Below are positions 8,921 to 17,083 of a stretch of 64,000 nt of DNA, piece after piece (positions within the stretch are counted from its first letter, which is position 1; each line of letters starts with the position of its first letter). A program made the translations under genes and the position numbers. Under the pieces are notes generated by a model that saw only the letters and a program-made list of their open reading frames with translations, did no database searches and was not told where the DNA came from. The stretch comes from Amycolatopsis sp. NBRC 101858 (GTDB taxonomy: Bacteria > Actinomycetota > Actinomycetes > Mycobacteriales > Pseudonocardiaceae): positions 744,001 through 808,000 of the forward strand of contig NZ_BSTD01000006.1 of NCBI RefSeq assembly GCF_030269325.1, in the 5' to 3' direction.

Positions 8921-10279
8921 ATGAGCCAGCTCGATCGGGCAGAACTCGCACAACAGGGCGCTTTGCGGGCCGACGGCCTGCGCGCGGCCGGGGTCGAGCT
9001 CGTCGCGCTGACCTTCGTGGACAACAGCGGCATCGCGCGGGTCAAGGCCGTCCCGGTCGACCGGCTGTGGTCGGCGGCGGCGTGGGGCGTCGGCGCGTCG
9101 AACTCGTTCGACTTCTTCCTGGCCACCGACGACATCACCGACGGCACGTATTCGCGCGGCCCGGTCGGCGACCTGCGGCTGCACCCGGACCTCGACGCGC
9201 TCGTGCCGCTGGCCGCGCAGCCGGGCTGGGCGTGGGCGCCGGTCCGGAAGTACGACCAGGAGGGCGAGCCGCACCCGCAGGACGCGCGGGCGCTGGCCGC
9301 CACCGCGACGGCGCGGCTCGCGTCGCTGGGCTACAACGTGCGGACGGCGTTCGAGATCGAGTGGGTGATCACGGCGGAGGACGCGCCGGACGACCCGCGC
9401 TCGGCGACGGCGGGCCCGGCCTACGGCTTCGCGCGGCTGTCCGCGCAGGCGGGCTACCTGCGCGCGCTGGTGTCCACTTTGTCCGCTCAGGGCGTGGTGG
9501 TGGAGCAGATCCACCCGGAGTACGCGGCCGGGCAGTTCGAGCTGTCGGTGGCGCCGGACGACCCGGTGCGCGCGGCGGACATCGCGGTGCTGACCCGCGA
9601 GACGATCCGGACGGTGAGTGCCCAGCACGGGCTGCGGGCGTCGTTCACCCCGAAGTTCTCGCCGGACGGCGTGGGCAACGGCGGCCACGTCCACCTGAGC
9701 CTCTGGGACGGCGACCGCAACCTGTGCGCCGGCGGCGACGGCCGGTTCGGCCTGACGCCGACGGCGGAGGCGTTCGGCGCCGGGATCTTTGCGCGGCTGC
9801 CGGCGCTGCTGGCGATCGGCGCGCCGTCGGTGGTCAGCTACCTGCGGCTGGAGCCGCACCACTGGGCCGGGGTGTTTTCGGTGTGGGGCCTGGAAAACCG
9901 CGAGGCACCGCTGCGGCTGGTGCAGGGCCCGGCCGGCCGGCGCGACCGGGCGGCCAACTTCGAGGTCAAGTGCTTCGACCTGACCGCGAACCCGTACCTG
10001 GTGGTGGCGGCGCTGCTGTTCGCGGGCCTGGCCGGGGTTTCCGCGTCGGCTTCCTTGCCGGAGCCGGTGGACGTCGACCCCGGGACACTGCCGTCGGCCG
10101 TCCGCCTGCCGACGTCCTTGGCGGACGCGGTGACGGCGTTCGAAGCGGACTCGGAGTTGACTTCGGCGTTCGGCGACGAGTTCGCGACGACGTTGATGGA
10201 CGTGCGCCGCGGCGAGATCGCGCGGCTCGGTTCCCTGCCGGCTGCCGAGCTTTGCACGCTGATGCGTTACCTACATTGA
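8921..10279 (+). CDS. Glutamine-synthetase-family ligase (FluG C-terminal/GlnA-like)
   Basis: A 452-residue enzyme of the glutamine synthetase fold that uses ATP to join glutamate to ammonia or an amine. Catalytic landmarks are NGGHVHLSL from Asn253 (ATP/ammonium-site loop), ENREAPLR (glutamate-binding arginine) and NFEVKCFDLTANPYL near residue 350. The N-terminal half is short and unlike GlnA of nitrogen assimilation. Related actinobacterial proteins (GlnA3, GlnA4) gamma-glutamylate polyamines or ethanolamine. Together with the divergent permease and FluG-like amidohydrolase, that suggests amine use or detoxification. ATG at 8921 follows GGGAG; a GTG at 8900 is the alternative. Its last 9 bp overlap the end of the opposing amidase gene. 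Confidence 0.85.
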   Translation: MSQLDRAELAQQGALRADGLRAAGVELVALTFVDNSGIARVKAVPVDRLWSAAAWGVGASNSFDFFLATDDITDGTYSRGPVGDLRLHPDLDALVPLAAQPGWAWAPVRKYDQEGEPHPQDARALAATATARLASLGYNVRTAFEIEWVITAEDAPDDPRSATAGPAYGFARLSAQAGYLRALVSTLSAQGVVVEQIHPEYAAGQFELSVAPDDPVRAADIAVLTRETIRTVSAQHGLRASFTPKFSPDGVGNGGHVHLSLWDGDRNLCAGGDGRFGLTPTAEAFGAGIFARLPALLAIGAPSVVSYLRLEPHHWAGVFSVWGLENREAPLRLVQGPAGRRDRAANFEVKCFDLTANPYLVVAALLFAGLAGVSASASLPEPVDVDPGTLPSAVRLPTSLADAVTAFEADSELTSAFGDEFATTLMDVRRGEIARLGSLPAAELCTLMRYLH

Positions 10280-10921
10280 GGCCGCGACTTCGTCGCGCAG
10301 TTGCGGGAGCTTGGCGTAGAGGCGGTCGCCGGGGCATTCGGTGTTGTAGTAGTCGCGGTGGCCCTTGATCTCCTCGACGGGAATGCCGTACTGGCGGCAG
10401 ATGTAGACGCAGAAGACCACGAGCGACGCCCACTGCGCTTCGGGCGGCTCGACGCTGGTGTAGGTGCCTTCGTTCTCGATGCCGATGGCGTTGGTGTTCT
10501 GGCCGGGGCAGTGCGCGCCCTGGATCATGGTGGTCCGGCCGCGCAGGGCGTCGAGGCTGCCATGCCGCCCTTCGAGCCGGTACCCGCCGCGGCTGACGGT
10601 GAAGTGCTGTCCGGTGTCGGACCAGCCGTTGTTGTCCATGTGGTCGTGCTGATCGTCGCGCGCGACCTGGAAGGCGTGGGCGAGGGAGTAGTCGGCGCTG
10701 TTCGGGCAGGCGATGTGGTGGATGAGGACGCGGTTCGCGGGGTGATCGAGGGTGGTGAGGGCGTCCGAGGGAGGCCGGGCACCCCACTCGGCACAGCTGT
10801 AGATCCGCGGTTCGGTGGCGGCTCGGGCGGCTCCGGGGAGCAGGAGTCCGGTCGCGCCCGCGGCGACGAGGCCGGCGGCGCCGCGGAGGAAGGTGCGCCG
10901 CGGGAGGTGTGCGAGGTCCAT
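10271..10921 (-). CDS. Tat-exported N-acetylmuramoyl-L-alanine amidase (PGRP/Amidase_2)
   Basis: A 216-residue secreted peptidoglycan amidase that cleaves the bond between muramic acid and the stem peptide. The N-terminus carries a twin-arginine signal (RRTFLRG at 8-14, a hydrophobic stretch, and cleavage after GAARA). The catalytic domain has the zinc histidine in LIHHIA, then GAHCPGQNTNAIGIENEG, and the C-terminal GHRDYYNTECPGD, which supplies the last zinc ligand. The size fits a single catalytic domain without a cell-wall-binding repeat. ATG at 10921 is the only start that leaves an intact signal peptide. It is followed by nothing on its strand until the APC operon, and overlaps the glutamine-synthetase-like gene tail to tail. 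Confidence 0.9.
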   Translation of the reverse strand: MDLAHLPRRTFLRGAAGLVAAGATGLLLPGAARAATEPRIYSCAEWGARPPSDALTTLDHPANRVLIHHIACPNSADYSLAHAFQVARDDQHDHMDNNGWSDTGQHFTVSRGGYRLEGRHGSLDALRGRTTMIQGAHCPGQNTNAIGIENEGTYTSVEPPEAQWASLVVFCVYICRQYGIPVEEIKGHRDYYNTECPGDRLYAKLPQLRDEVAASM

Positions 10922-10968
10922 AGCCTGGACTCTCTCGCGGCGCTGTACAGCTTTCGTACAAACGTTCC

Positions 10969-11517
10969 TCAGAGGCGCAGGGTGGCCTCGAAGGGGCGGG
11001 TCAGGTGAAGCTCGCCGTTCTCGCTCCTCGCGACGGGCTCGTACTCGCCACTTTGGAGTTCGAACAGGGTCGCGGTGTTCTGTTCGCCGGGCTCCACCAG
11101 GAGGTAGAACGGGATCAGCGCCTCGGCGTAGATGGCTCGCTTGAGGATCCGGTCCTGCAGCTTCGTCGACGGCGACACGATCTCCGCCGCCACCAAGACA
11201 TCGCTCGCCGCGTAGGCGACGGTGTCGATCCCGGGGCAGTTGAGGATGACCAGGTCGGGGACCAGCAGCCTCCGTGTGGCGAGGCGGATGCCGACACCGG
11301 GCAGCAACTCGGTGCCATCCGGTAATGCGGGCGCGCAGGCGAATTGGAGCTTCCCCAGCAACCTCTGGTGCGCCAGCCCCGGCCACGGACTGACGAGCAG
11401 CATGCCGTCGACCAGTTCGACTCGCTGCAGCAAGGTTTGTTCTTCGGGCAGGCCGAGAACCTCGTCGGCGGTCCAGCCGTCCGGTCGTGGCGGCACGAGA
11501 AACGCGTTGTGGATCAT
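10969..11517 (-). CDS. Uma2-family (DUF820) nuclease-fold protein
   Basis: A 182-residue protein of the Uma2 group, which has a restriction-endonuclease-like (PD-D/ExK) fold and no settled function. Recognisable parts are ELVDGMLLVSP followed by a histidine (GLAHQRL), the LVPDLVIL strand with the acidic residue, and EIVSPSTKLQDRILKRAIYAEA, which gives the ExxSPxT...DxxxK core. The last third is strand-rich. ATG at 11517 is preferred over GTG at 11520; neither has a clear ribosome-binding site. It stands between the amidase and the MerR gene on the same strand with gaps of about 50 bp. No transposon or partner gene is visible. Confidence 0.8.
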   Translation of the reverse strand: MIHNAFLVPPRPDGWTADEVLGLPEEQTLLQRVELVDGMLLVSPWPGLAHQRLLGKLQFACAPALPDGTELLPGVGIRLATRRLLVPDLVILNCPGIDTVAYAASDVLVAAEIVSPSTKLQDRILKRAIYAEALIPFYLLVEPGEQNTATLFELQSGEYEPVARSENGELHLTRPFEATLRL

Positions 11518-11569
11518 CACACGAGGAGTATGCGGACCGCTACCGACAGTTCTGGATCAGGTGAGGGCG

Positions 11570-11950
11570 TCACGCTGAGGTGACAGCCAGCTGGCCCGAG
11601 CCGCTGTACAGCTGGATCTTGAACTGGATGTGCTCCTGGTGCTCACGCAGCCGCTCGATCTGCGAAGCCACCCGCGCTTCGTGCTCACGCAGCACGTCGA
11701 CCCGCTCCTCGCGCGTCGCCTCGCCTGAGCGCAGGAGTTCCACGAACCGCAGCATCTCCGCCACCGGCATGCCCGTGTAGCGCAGGCACCGCAGCAGCTG
11801 CAGGAACTCCACGTCCTGTTCAGTGAAGAAACGCCGCCCGCCGGCGGTGCGGCCGACGTGGTGGAGCAGGCCGATGCGCTCGTAGTACCTGAGCGTGTCG
11901 ATCGTGAAACCGGTCTTTTCGGTCACCTGGGCCGGGGTGTAGGACGTCAC
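11570..11950 (-). CDS. MerR-family transcriptional regulator
   Basis: A 126-residue regulator with an N-terminal winged HTH (YTPAQVTEKTGFTIDTLRYYERIGLL) and a long coiled-coil dimerisation helix (about residues 75-115, EERVDVLREHEARVASQIERL). It has no metal-binding cysteine cluster in its C-terminal tail (KIQLYSGSGQLAVTSA), so it is not a typical mercury, copper or zinc sensor. The start is taken as GTG 11950 because a MerR-type promoter with a 19-bp spacer places the transcription start there. It probably autoregulates through a perfect dyad in that spacer. The -35 overlaps the trpA stop codon, so read-through from the trp operon may also occur. No obvious target gene adjoins it. Confidence 0.85.
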   Translation of the reverse strand: MTSYTPAQVTEKTGFTIDTLRYYERIGLLHHVGRTAGGRRFFTEQDVEFLQLLRCLRYTGMPVAEMLRFVELLRSGEATREERVDVLREHEARVASQIERLREHQEHIQFKIQLYSGSGQLAVTSA

Positions 11951-11956
11951 GCACCC

Positions 11957-11987
11957 AGCGTGGCACCTGGAGCGCACTCCAGGTCAA
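11957..11987 (-). promoter_or_regulatory. MerR-type promoter with perfect dyad operator
   Basis: On the minus strand TTGACC (11987-11982) and CACGCT (11962-11957) are 19 bp apart, the long spacing that MerR proteins correct by twisting DNA. The sequence ACCTGGAG-CGCA-CTCCAGGT (11965-11984) is a perfect 8-bp inverted repeat filling the spacer. The expected transcription start is at about 11950, the GTG of the merR gene, so the mRNA should be leaderless. The -35 contains the trpA stop codon. Confidence 0.65.
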
Positions 11988-12775
11988 GCGGTGGCGACCG
12001 CCCGGCGCACGCCCTCGGCCAGCTCGGCGGACAGCGCACGCACTCCCGCCGGGCCCTCGGCCGCGGCCGTGACCAGAGCCGACCCCACGATCACCGCGTC
12101 CGCGAACGACGCCACCTGGGCCGCCTGCTCGCCCGAACGCACGCCCAGCCCCACGCCGATCGGCAGGTCCGTGTGGGCCCGCGTGCGGCGGACCAGCTCC
12201 TCCGCACCCGCGCCCACCTGGTCGCGCGCGCCCGTCACGCCCATCACCGCCGTCGCGTAGATGAACCCCGACGACGCGGCCGCCGTGAGAGCGAGCCGCT
12301 CTTCCGACGACGAAGGCGCCACCAGGAACGTCCGGTCCAGCCCGTGGGCCTCGGACGCCGCCATCCACGCGCCGGCTTCGTCCGGGATCAGGTCCGGCGT
12401 GATCAGGCCGAGCCCGCCCGCCGAAGCGAGGTCACGCGCGAAGCAGTCCACGCCGTAGCGGTTCACCGGGTTCCAGTACGTCATCACGACCGCGCGACCA
12501 CCGCGCGCGGTCACCGACTCGACCACCTCGAACAGGTGCTTGAGGCGGAACCCGTTGTCCAGCGCGGTCACCGACGCGGCCTGGATGGTCGGCCCGTCCA
12601 TCACCGGGTCCGAATACGGGACGCCGACCTCGATGAGGTCCGCACCACCGTCGACGCACGCCGCGATCAGGTCCTTCGACCCCTCGACCGTCGGGAAGCC
12701 CGCCGGGAGGTAGCCGATCAGCGCGCCGTGGCCCTCCGCGCGCGTCGTCGCGAAGAGGTCGTCGATCCCGCTCAC
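11984..12775 (-). CDS. trpA: Tryptophan synthase alpha chain
   Basis: Splits indole-3-glycerol phosphate to indole and glyceraldehyde 3-phosphate and feeds indole through a tunnel to TrpB. The 263-residue TIM barrel shows DLIEVGVPYSDPVMDGPTIQ (about residues 45-64) with the catalytic Glu and Asp, GLITPDLIPDE, and phosphate-binding GLGVRS and VIVGSAL. The GTG start at 12775 overlaps the trpB stop (GTGA), so the two are coupled and made in equal amounts. Last gene of the trpE-membrane-trpC-trpB-trpA cluster. Its stop codon is shared with the -35 of the downstream merR promoter. Confidence 0.97.
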   Translation of the reverse strand: MSGIDDLFATTRAEGHGALIGYLPAGFPTVEGSKDLIAACVDGGADLIEVGVPYSDPVMDGPTIQAASVTALDNGFRLKHLFEVVESVTARGGRAVVMTYWNPVNRYGVDCFARDLASAGGLGLITPDLIPDEAGAWMAASEAHGLDRTFLVAPSSSEERLALTAAASSGFIYATAVMGVTGARDQVGAGAEELVRRTRAHTDLPIGVGLGVRSGEQAAQVASFADAVIVGSALVTAAAEGPAGVRALSAELAEGVRRAVATA

Positions 12776-13983
12776 TCGTCCACCAGCCCGAACCACTTCG
12801 CCGCCGTGTCCATGTCCTTGTCGCCGCGGCCCGAGAGGTTGACGACGATCAGGCCGTCGGGACCCAGTTCGCGGCCGAGCACCAGCGCACCGGCCAGCGC
12901 GTGCGCCGACTCGATCGCCGGGATGATGCCCTCGGTGCGGGAGAGCAGCTTGAAGGCGTCCATCGCCTCGGCGTCGGTGACCGGGCGGTACTCGGCGCGG
13001 CCGGTGTCCTTCAGCCACGCGTGCTCCGGGCCGACGCCCGGGTAGTCGAGCCCGGCGGAGATCGAGTGCGACTCGACCGTCTGGCCGTCTTCGTCCTGCA
13101 GCAGGTACGTCATCGCGCCGTGCAGGTTGCCCGGCGTGCCCTTGGTGAGCGTCGCGCCGTGGCGGTTGCCCTCGATGCCCTCGCCGCCCGGCTCCAGGCC
13201 GACCAGCCGCACGGACGGGTCGTCGTAGAAGCCGGAGAAGATGCCGATCGCGTTCGACCCGCCGCCGACGCACGCCGCGACGACGTCGGGCAGGCGGCCG
13301 GCCTGCTCGAGGATCTGCTCGCGGGCCTCGGTGCCGATGACGTGGTGGAAGTTGCGGACCATCGTCGGGAACGGCGCCGGACCGGCCGCCGTGCCGAACA
13401 GGTAGTGCGTCGTGTCGGCGTTGGTGACCCAGTCGCGCAGCGCCTCGTTGATCGCGTCCTTCAGCGTCCGCGAACCGGTCTTGACCGGGATGACCTCGGC
13501 GCCGAGCAGCTTCATGCGGGCGACGTTCAGCGCCTGGCGCTCGGTGTCGACCTCGCCCATGTAGACGACGCAGTCGAGGTCGAGCAACGCGCACGCGGTG
13601 GCCGTCGCGACGCCGTGCTGGCCCGCACCGGTCTCGGCGATGACGCGCTTCTTGCCCATCCGCTTGGTGAGCAGCGCCTGGCCCAGCACGTTGTTGATCT
13701 TGTGCGAACCGGTGTGGTTCAGGTCTTCGCGCTTGAGGAAGACGCGCGCGCCACCGGCGTGCTCACCGAAGCGCTTGGCCTCGGTGAGCAGCGACGGCCG
13801 GCCCGCGTAATCGCGCAGCAGGCGGTTGAACTCGTTCAGGAACTCCGGGTCGTGCCGGGCCTTCTCGTACTCGGTGGCGACCTCGTCGACGACGCCGATC
13901 AGCGCCTCCGGCATGAATCGGCCGCCGTACGGGCCGTAGTAGCCCCGCTCGTCCGGGTCGTGCTTGTCGTGCTGTTCCGTCAC
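12772..13983 (-). CDS. trpB: Tryptophan synthase beta chain
   Basis: The PLP enzyme that condenses indole with serine to form tryptophan, in an alpha2beta2 complex with TrpA. At 403 residues it has the standard TrpB1 length. YGPYGGRFMPEAL is at the N-terminus, the PLP lysine is in LNHTGSHKINNVLGQ, the indole-site E-T-G-A-G-Q-H-G loop follows, and the phosphate loop CVGGGSNAIG is in the middle. The GTG start overlaps the trpC stop as GTGA, and its own stop overlaps trpA. No sign of decay. Confidence 0.98.
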   Translation of the reverse strand: MTEQHDKHDPDERGYYGPYGGRFMPEALIGVVDEVATEYEKARHDPEFLNEFNRLLRDYAGRPSLLTEAKRFGEHAGGARVFLKREDLNHTGSHKINNVLGQALLTKRMGKKRVIAETGAGQHGVATATACALLDLDCVVYMGEVDTERQALNVARMKLLGAEVIPVKTGSRTLKDAINEALRDWVTNADTTHYLFGTAAGPAPFPTMVRNFHHVIGTEAREQILEQAGRLPDVVAACVGGGSNAIGIFSGFYDDPSVRLVGLEPGGEGIEGNRHGATLTKGTPGNLHGAMTYLLQDEDGQTVESHSISAGLDYPGVGPEHAWLKDTGRAEYRPVTDAEAMDAFKLLSRTEGIIPAIESAHALAGALVLGRELGPDGLIVVNLSGRGDKDMDTAAKWFGLVDE

Positions 13984-14789
13984 CGCGAGGGCCTCGGGCA
14001 GGCGGGGTGCGAGCCGGCGGTGACCAGCTTGATCAGGGAGCCCTTCGGGTCGCCGGAGGCGACGAGCCCCTCGCCGACCAGCACCGCGTCGGCGCCGTGG
14101 CCGGCGTACGACATCAGGTCGCCCGGACCGCGGACACCCGACTCGGCGACCTTGTAGACGTCCATCGGCAGGCCGGGGGCCAGCCGCGAGAAGACGTCGC
14201 GGTCCACCTCGAGGGTGTGCAGGTTGCGCGCGTTGACGCCGATGACCTTGGCGCCCGCTTCGAGGGCCTTGTCGGCCTCCTCGGCGTTGTGGATCTCCAC
14301 CAGCGCGGTCATCCCGAGCGATTCGACGCGGTCGAGCAGCGCGGCGAGCGCGTTCTGCTCCAGCGCGGCGACGATCAGCAGCACCATGTCGGCGCCGTGC
14401 AGGCGGGCCTCGTGCACCTGGTAGGGGCTGACGATGAAGTCCTTGCGCAGGATCGGGGTGTCGACCGCCGCGCGCACCGCGTCCAGGTCGGCCAGCGAAC
14501 CGCCGAAGCGGCGCTGCTCGGTGAGCACGCTGATCACGCGCGCGCCGCCGTCTTCGTAGTCCTTCGCCAGCGCGGCGGGGTCGGGGATGTCGGCCAGCTC
14601 GCCCTTGGAGGGGCTGCGGCGCTTCACCTCGGCGATCACGCCGATGCCGGACTCGCGCAGCGCGGACATCACGTCGCGGGGCGCCGGGGCGGCCGCCGCG
14701 CGGATCTTCAGCTCGTCGAACGGCAGCACGGACTCGCGTGCCGCGAGGTCCTCGCGCACGCCGGCGACGATGTCTTCGAGCACGGTCAC
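13980..14789 (-). CDS. trpC: Indole-3-glycerol phosphate synthase
   Basis: Ring-closes carboxyphenylamino-deoxyribulose phosphate to indole-3-glycerol phosphate. The 269-residue TIM barrel has VIAEVKRRSPSKG (about residues 51-63, with the catalytic Lys), ILRKDFIVSPYQ with the second catalytic Lys, IGVNARNLHTLEVD, and AESGVRGPGDL. It is a stand-alone TrpC, not fused to TrpF; no trpF occurs in the window. The GTG start at 14789 overlaps the stop of a possible 18-codon ORF and its own stop overlaps trpB. A 120-bp gap separates it from the Trp membrane protein gene, the only sizeable break inside the cluster. Confidence 0.97.
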   Translation of the reverse strand: MTVLEDIVAGVREDLAARESVLPFDELKIRAAAAPAPRDVMSALRESGIGVIAEVKRRSPSKGELADIPDPAALAKDYEDGGARVISVLTEQRRFGGSLADLDAVRAAVDTPILRKDFIVSPYQVHEARLHGADMVLLIVAALEQNALAALLDRVESLGMTALVEIHNAEEADKALEAGAKVIGVNARNLHTLEVDRDVFSRLAPGLPMDVYKVAESGVRGPGDLMSYAGHGADAVLVGEGLVASGDPKGSLIKLVTAGSHPACPRPSR

Positions 14790-14842
14790 CGGGCGCCCCC
14801 GCCCGGGTACGCGCTCACGGATTCATTCGCAAGGTCGCTCAC
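14786..14842 (-). CDS. Possible 18-residue leader ORF coupled to trpC
   Basis: GTG at 14842 opens an 18-codon frame (about MSDLANESVSAYPGGGAR) whose TGA overlaps the trpC GTG as GTGA. A good ribosome-binding site (GGGGAAGG) lies 5 T residues upstream of the GTG. It contains no tryptophan codon, so it is not a classical Trp attenuator peptide; it may load ribosomes onto trpC. Equally it may be only an accident of the leader. No homology can be judged at this length. Confidence 0.3.
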   Translation of the reverse strand: MSDLANESVSAYPGGGAR

Positions 14843-14913
14843 AAAAACCTTCCCCTTCCCGCCGAAACGATGCTAACCCCCGCATCTGGAGCGCCCGGTT
14901 CCGGGTGCGCGCG

Positions 14914-15489
14914 TTACTCCGAATGCCTGCCACGGACGTCGGTCGGATCCTCTCCTTCCGACAGCGCTTCCCACAGCTCGGCGTCCGGATCACGCGCCTT
15001 CTTGCGCGTGGCCGGGGCCGCGTACCGGGCCCCGAGCCGCGCGGCCCGCCCGGCGCCCTTGACGGCTGCCAACCCGCCCGCGGCGACGAGAATTCCCCCC
15101 AGCACGGCCAGGCCGCGGCCGAGCAGCATCTGCGTCACGGGCAGCCCGTCCGCCCAGCCGGAGAACCGGACGCCCGACACGCCGGACCACACGGCGGCGA
15201 CACCGGCCAGCGCGAGCACGACGCCGAGCACGCGCCGCGCCCAGCCGCCGGTCGCGATCACCCCGGCCACCCCGGCCAGGGCGAGCAGGGCCAGCGGCAC
15301 GAGCGCCGTCGCGCGCTGCTCGCCGGTCTCGCGGTAGAGCACCGTGCCGCGCACGCCGCCGTCGCGGAACTCGGCGAACCACGTCAGCCGTGACGCACCC
15401 CACAGCGCGAGCGCGCCGAGCAGGAGCGCGACCACGATCATCCACAGTGGACGCCGCGACGGCTTCGGCGCTTCGGACGGCTCAGACAT
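14914..15489 (-). CDS. Trp-operon-associated membrane protein (TIGR02234 type)
   Basis: A 191-residue protein with about four membrane helices: WMIVVALLLGALALWGASRL (15-34), then ALVPLALLALAGVAGVIATG, a third around VLGVVLALAGVAAVWSGV, and a fourth at GLAVLGGILVAAGGLAAV. It ends in a charged cytoplasmic tail. Actinobacteria commonly carry such a gene between trpE and trpC (the family is known as a tryptophan-associated membrane protein; Rv1610 is the mycobacterial member as I recall it). The function is unknown. The ATG overlaps the trpE stop by 8 bp, so translation is coupled. Assignment rests on position plus topology and the conserved TWFAEFRDG-like segment after helix 1. Confidence 0.85.
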   Translation of the reverse strand: MSEPSEAPKPSRRPLWMIVVALLLGALALWGASRLTWFAEFRDGGVRGTVLYRETGEQRATALVPLALLALAGVAGVIATGGWARRVLGVVLALAGVAAVWSGVSGVRFSGWADGLPVTQMLLGRGLAVLGGILVAAGGLAAVKGAGRAARLGARYAAPATRKKARDPDAELWEALSEGEDPTDVRGRHSE

Positions 15490-17050
15490 GGGCGCTGTCC
15501 GCGGCCGGGTCGAGGACGCCCGCCGCCACCATCGTCTGCGCGGCGGCCACGGCCGACAGCACCGTGCGGGCCTTGTTCAGCGACTCGGTGTCCTCGTAGT
15601 CCGGCACCGAGTCGGCGACGACGCCGCCGCCGGCCTGGACGTGCGCGATCCCGTCCTTGACCAGCGCCGTGCGGATCGCGATCGCCGTGTCCGCGTCGCC
15701 GGCGAAGTCGAGGTAGCCGACGACGCCGCCGTACAGCGCGCGGCGGACCGGCTCCAGCTCCTCGATCAGCTCCATCGCGCGGACCTTCGGCGCGCCGGAC
15801 AGCGTCCCGGCCGGGAAGCACGCGGTGACCGCGTCGAACGCCGTCTTGCCCTCGGCCAGCTCGCCGGTGACCGTCGACACGATGTGCATGACGTGGCTGT
15901 AGCGCTCGATCTGGAAGAAGTCGACGACGCGCACGGTGCCCGGCTTGCAGACCTTGCCGAGGTCGTTGCGGCCGAGGTCGACGAGCATCAGGTGCTCGGC
16001 GCGCTCCTTCTCGTCGGCGAGCAGGTCCTTGGCCAGCTGCGCGTCTTCTTCCGGGTCGGCGCCGCGCCAGCGCGTGCCCGCGATCGGGTGCGTGGTCGCG
16101 CGGCCGTCCCGCACGGTGACGAGCGATTCGGGGCTGGAGCCGACGATGTCGAAGCCTTCGAGCCGCAGCAGGTACATGTACGGGCTCGGGTTGGACGTCC
16201 GCAGCACGCGGTAGATGTCGAGCGCGTCGGCGGCGGTCGGGATCTCGAACCGTTGCGACGGCACGATCTGGAACGCTTCGCCGGCCTTGATCGCCTCGAC
16301 GGCCTTCTCGACCGCCGCGTGGAAGTCCGCCTTCGACCGCTTGCGCGTGAACTCGGGCTCGGGCCGGTCGAACGCGGCGACCGTGGCCGGCGCGGGCACC
16401 TGCAACTGCTCGGTCATCGCGCTCAGCCGGGCGACCGCGTCGTCGTAGGCCGCGTCCACGCGCTCGGGCGAGTCGTCCCAGTTGACGGCGTTCGCGATGA
16501 GCGTGACCGTGCCCTCGTGGTGGTCGAACGCCGCGAGGTCGGTGGCCAGGAGCATGGTCAGCTCGGGGATGTCGAGGTCGCGCTCGGCCAGCTCCGGCAG
16601 CTTTTCCAGCCAGCGCACGGAGTCGTAGCCGATGTAGCCGACCATGCCGCCGGTCAGCGGCGGCAATCCGGGCAGCGGCTCGGTGTGCAACGCTTCGATC
16701 GTTTCGCGCAGCACGGTGAGCGGGTTGCCCTCGGACGGCAGGCCGACCGGCGGGGTGCCGGTCCAGACCGCTTTCCCGTCGCGGACGGTGAGCGCGGCCG
16801 GGCTGCGGACACCGATGAACGACCAGCGCGTCCAGGAGGCGCCGTTCTCCGCGGACTCGAAGAGGAACGTGCCCGGCCGGTCGGCGGCGAGCTTGCGGTA
16901 GACCCCGATCGGCGTCTCGCCGTCGGCGAGGACCCGGCGCACGACCGGGATGACGCGGCGGCTCTCGGCGAGGGCGCGGAAGTCCGCGCGGGACGGGCTG
17001 ACCGAGCCGGGACCGGACTTGCTGCTCGAGGTGCTGACCATGACCCTCAT
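15482..17050 (-). CDS. trpE: Anthranilate synthase component I
   Basis: Converts chorismate to anthranilate, the first step of tryptophan synthesis; the glutaminase partner (TrpG) is not in the window. About 522 residues. The N-terminal regulatory domain contains FLFESAENGASWTRWSFIG, equivalent to the LLES tryptophan-binding motif, and NPSPYMYLLR follows later, so feedback inhibition is probably intact. The C-terminal half has IAGTRWRGADPEEDAQLA, DLGRNDLGKV, FPAGTLSGAPKVRAME and AGGGVVADSVPDYE. ATG 17050 is chosen; ATG 17041 is also in frame and no clear ribosome-binding site decides. First gene of the trp cluster, divergent from a TetR gene across a perfect 12-bp inverted repeat. Confidence 0.96.
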   Translation of the reverse strand: MRVMVSTSSSKSGPGSVSPSRADFRALAESRRVIPVVRRVLADGETPIGVYRKLAADRPGTFLFESAENGASWTRWSFIGVRSPAALTVRDGKAVWTGTPPVGLPSEGNPLTVLRETIEALHTEPLPGLPPLTGGMVGYIGYDSVRWLEKLPELAERDLDIPELTMLLATDLAAFDHHEGTVTLIANAVNWDDSPERVDAAYDDAVARLSAMTEQLQVPAPATVAAFDRPEPEFTRKRSKADFHAAVEKAVEAIKAGEAFQIVPSQRFEIPTAADALDIYRVLRTSNPSPYMYLLRLEGFDIVGSSPESLVTVRDGRATTHPIAGTRWRGADPEEDAQLAKDLLADEKERAEHLMLVDLGRNDLGKVCKPGTVRVVDFFQIERYSHVMHIVSTVTGELAEGKTAFDAVTACFPAGTLSGAPKVRAMELIEELEPVRRALYGGVVGYLDFAGDADTAIAIRTALVKDGIAHVQAGGGVVADSVPDYEDTESLNKARTVLSAVAAAQTMVAAGVLDPAADSAHV

Positions 17051-17083
17051 TGTGCTGCACCCCCGGGAAGGGGTTTTCCCAGA

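Noticed and set aside
10969..11517. The Uma2 gene as part of a transposon
   Set aside because: No inverted ends, target duplications or transposase are seen around it.
15482..17050. A trpE-trpG fusion
   Set aside because: The protein ends in the component I motifs and no glutaminase (GGPG or CLGxQ) segment is present.
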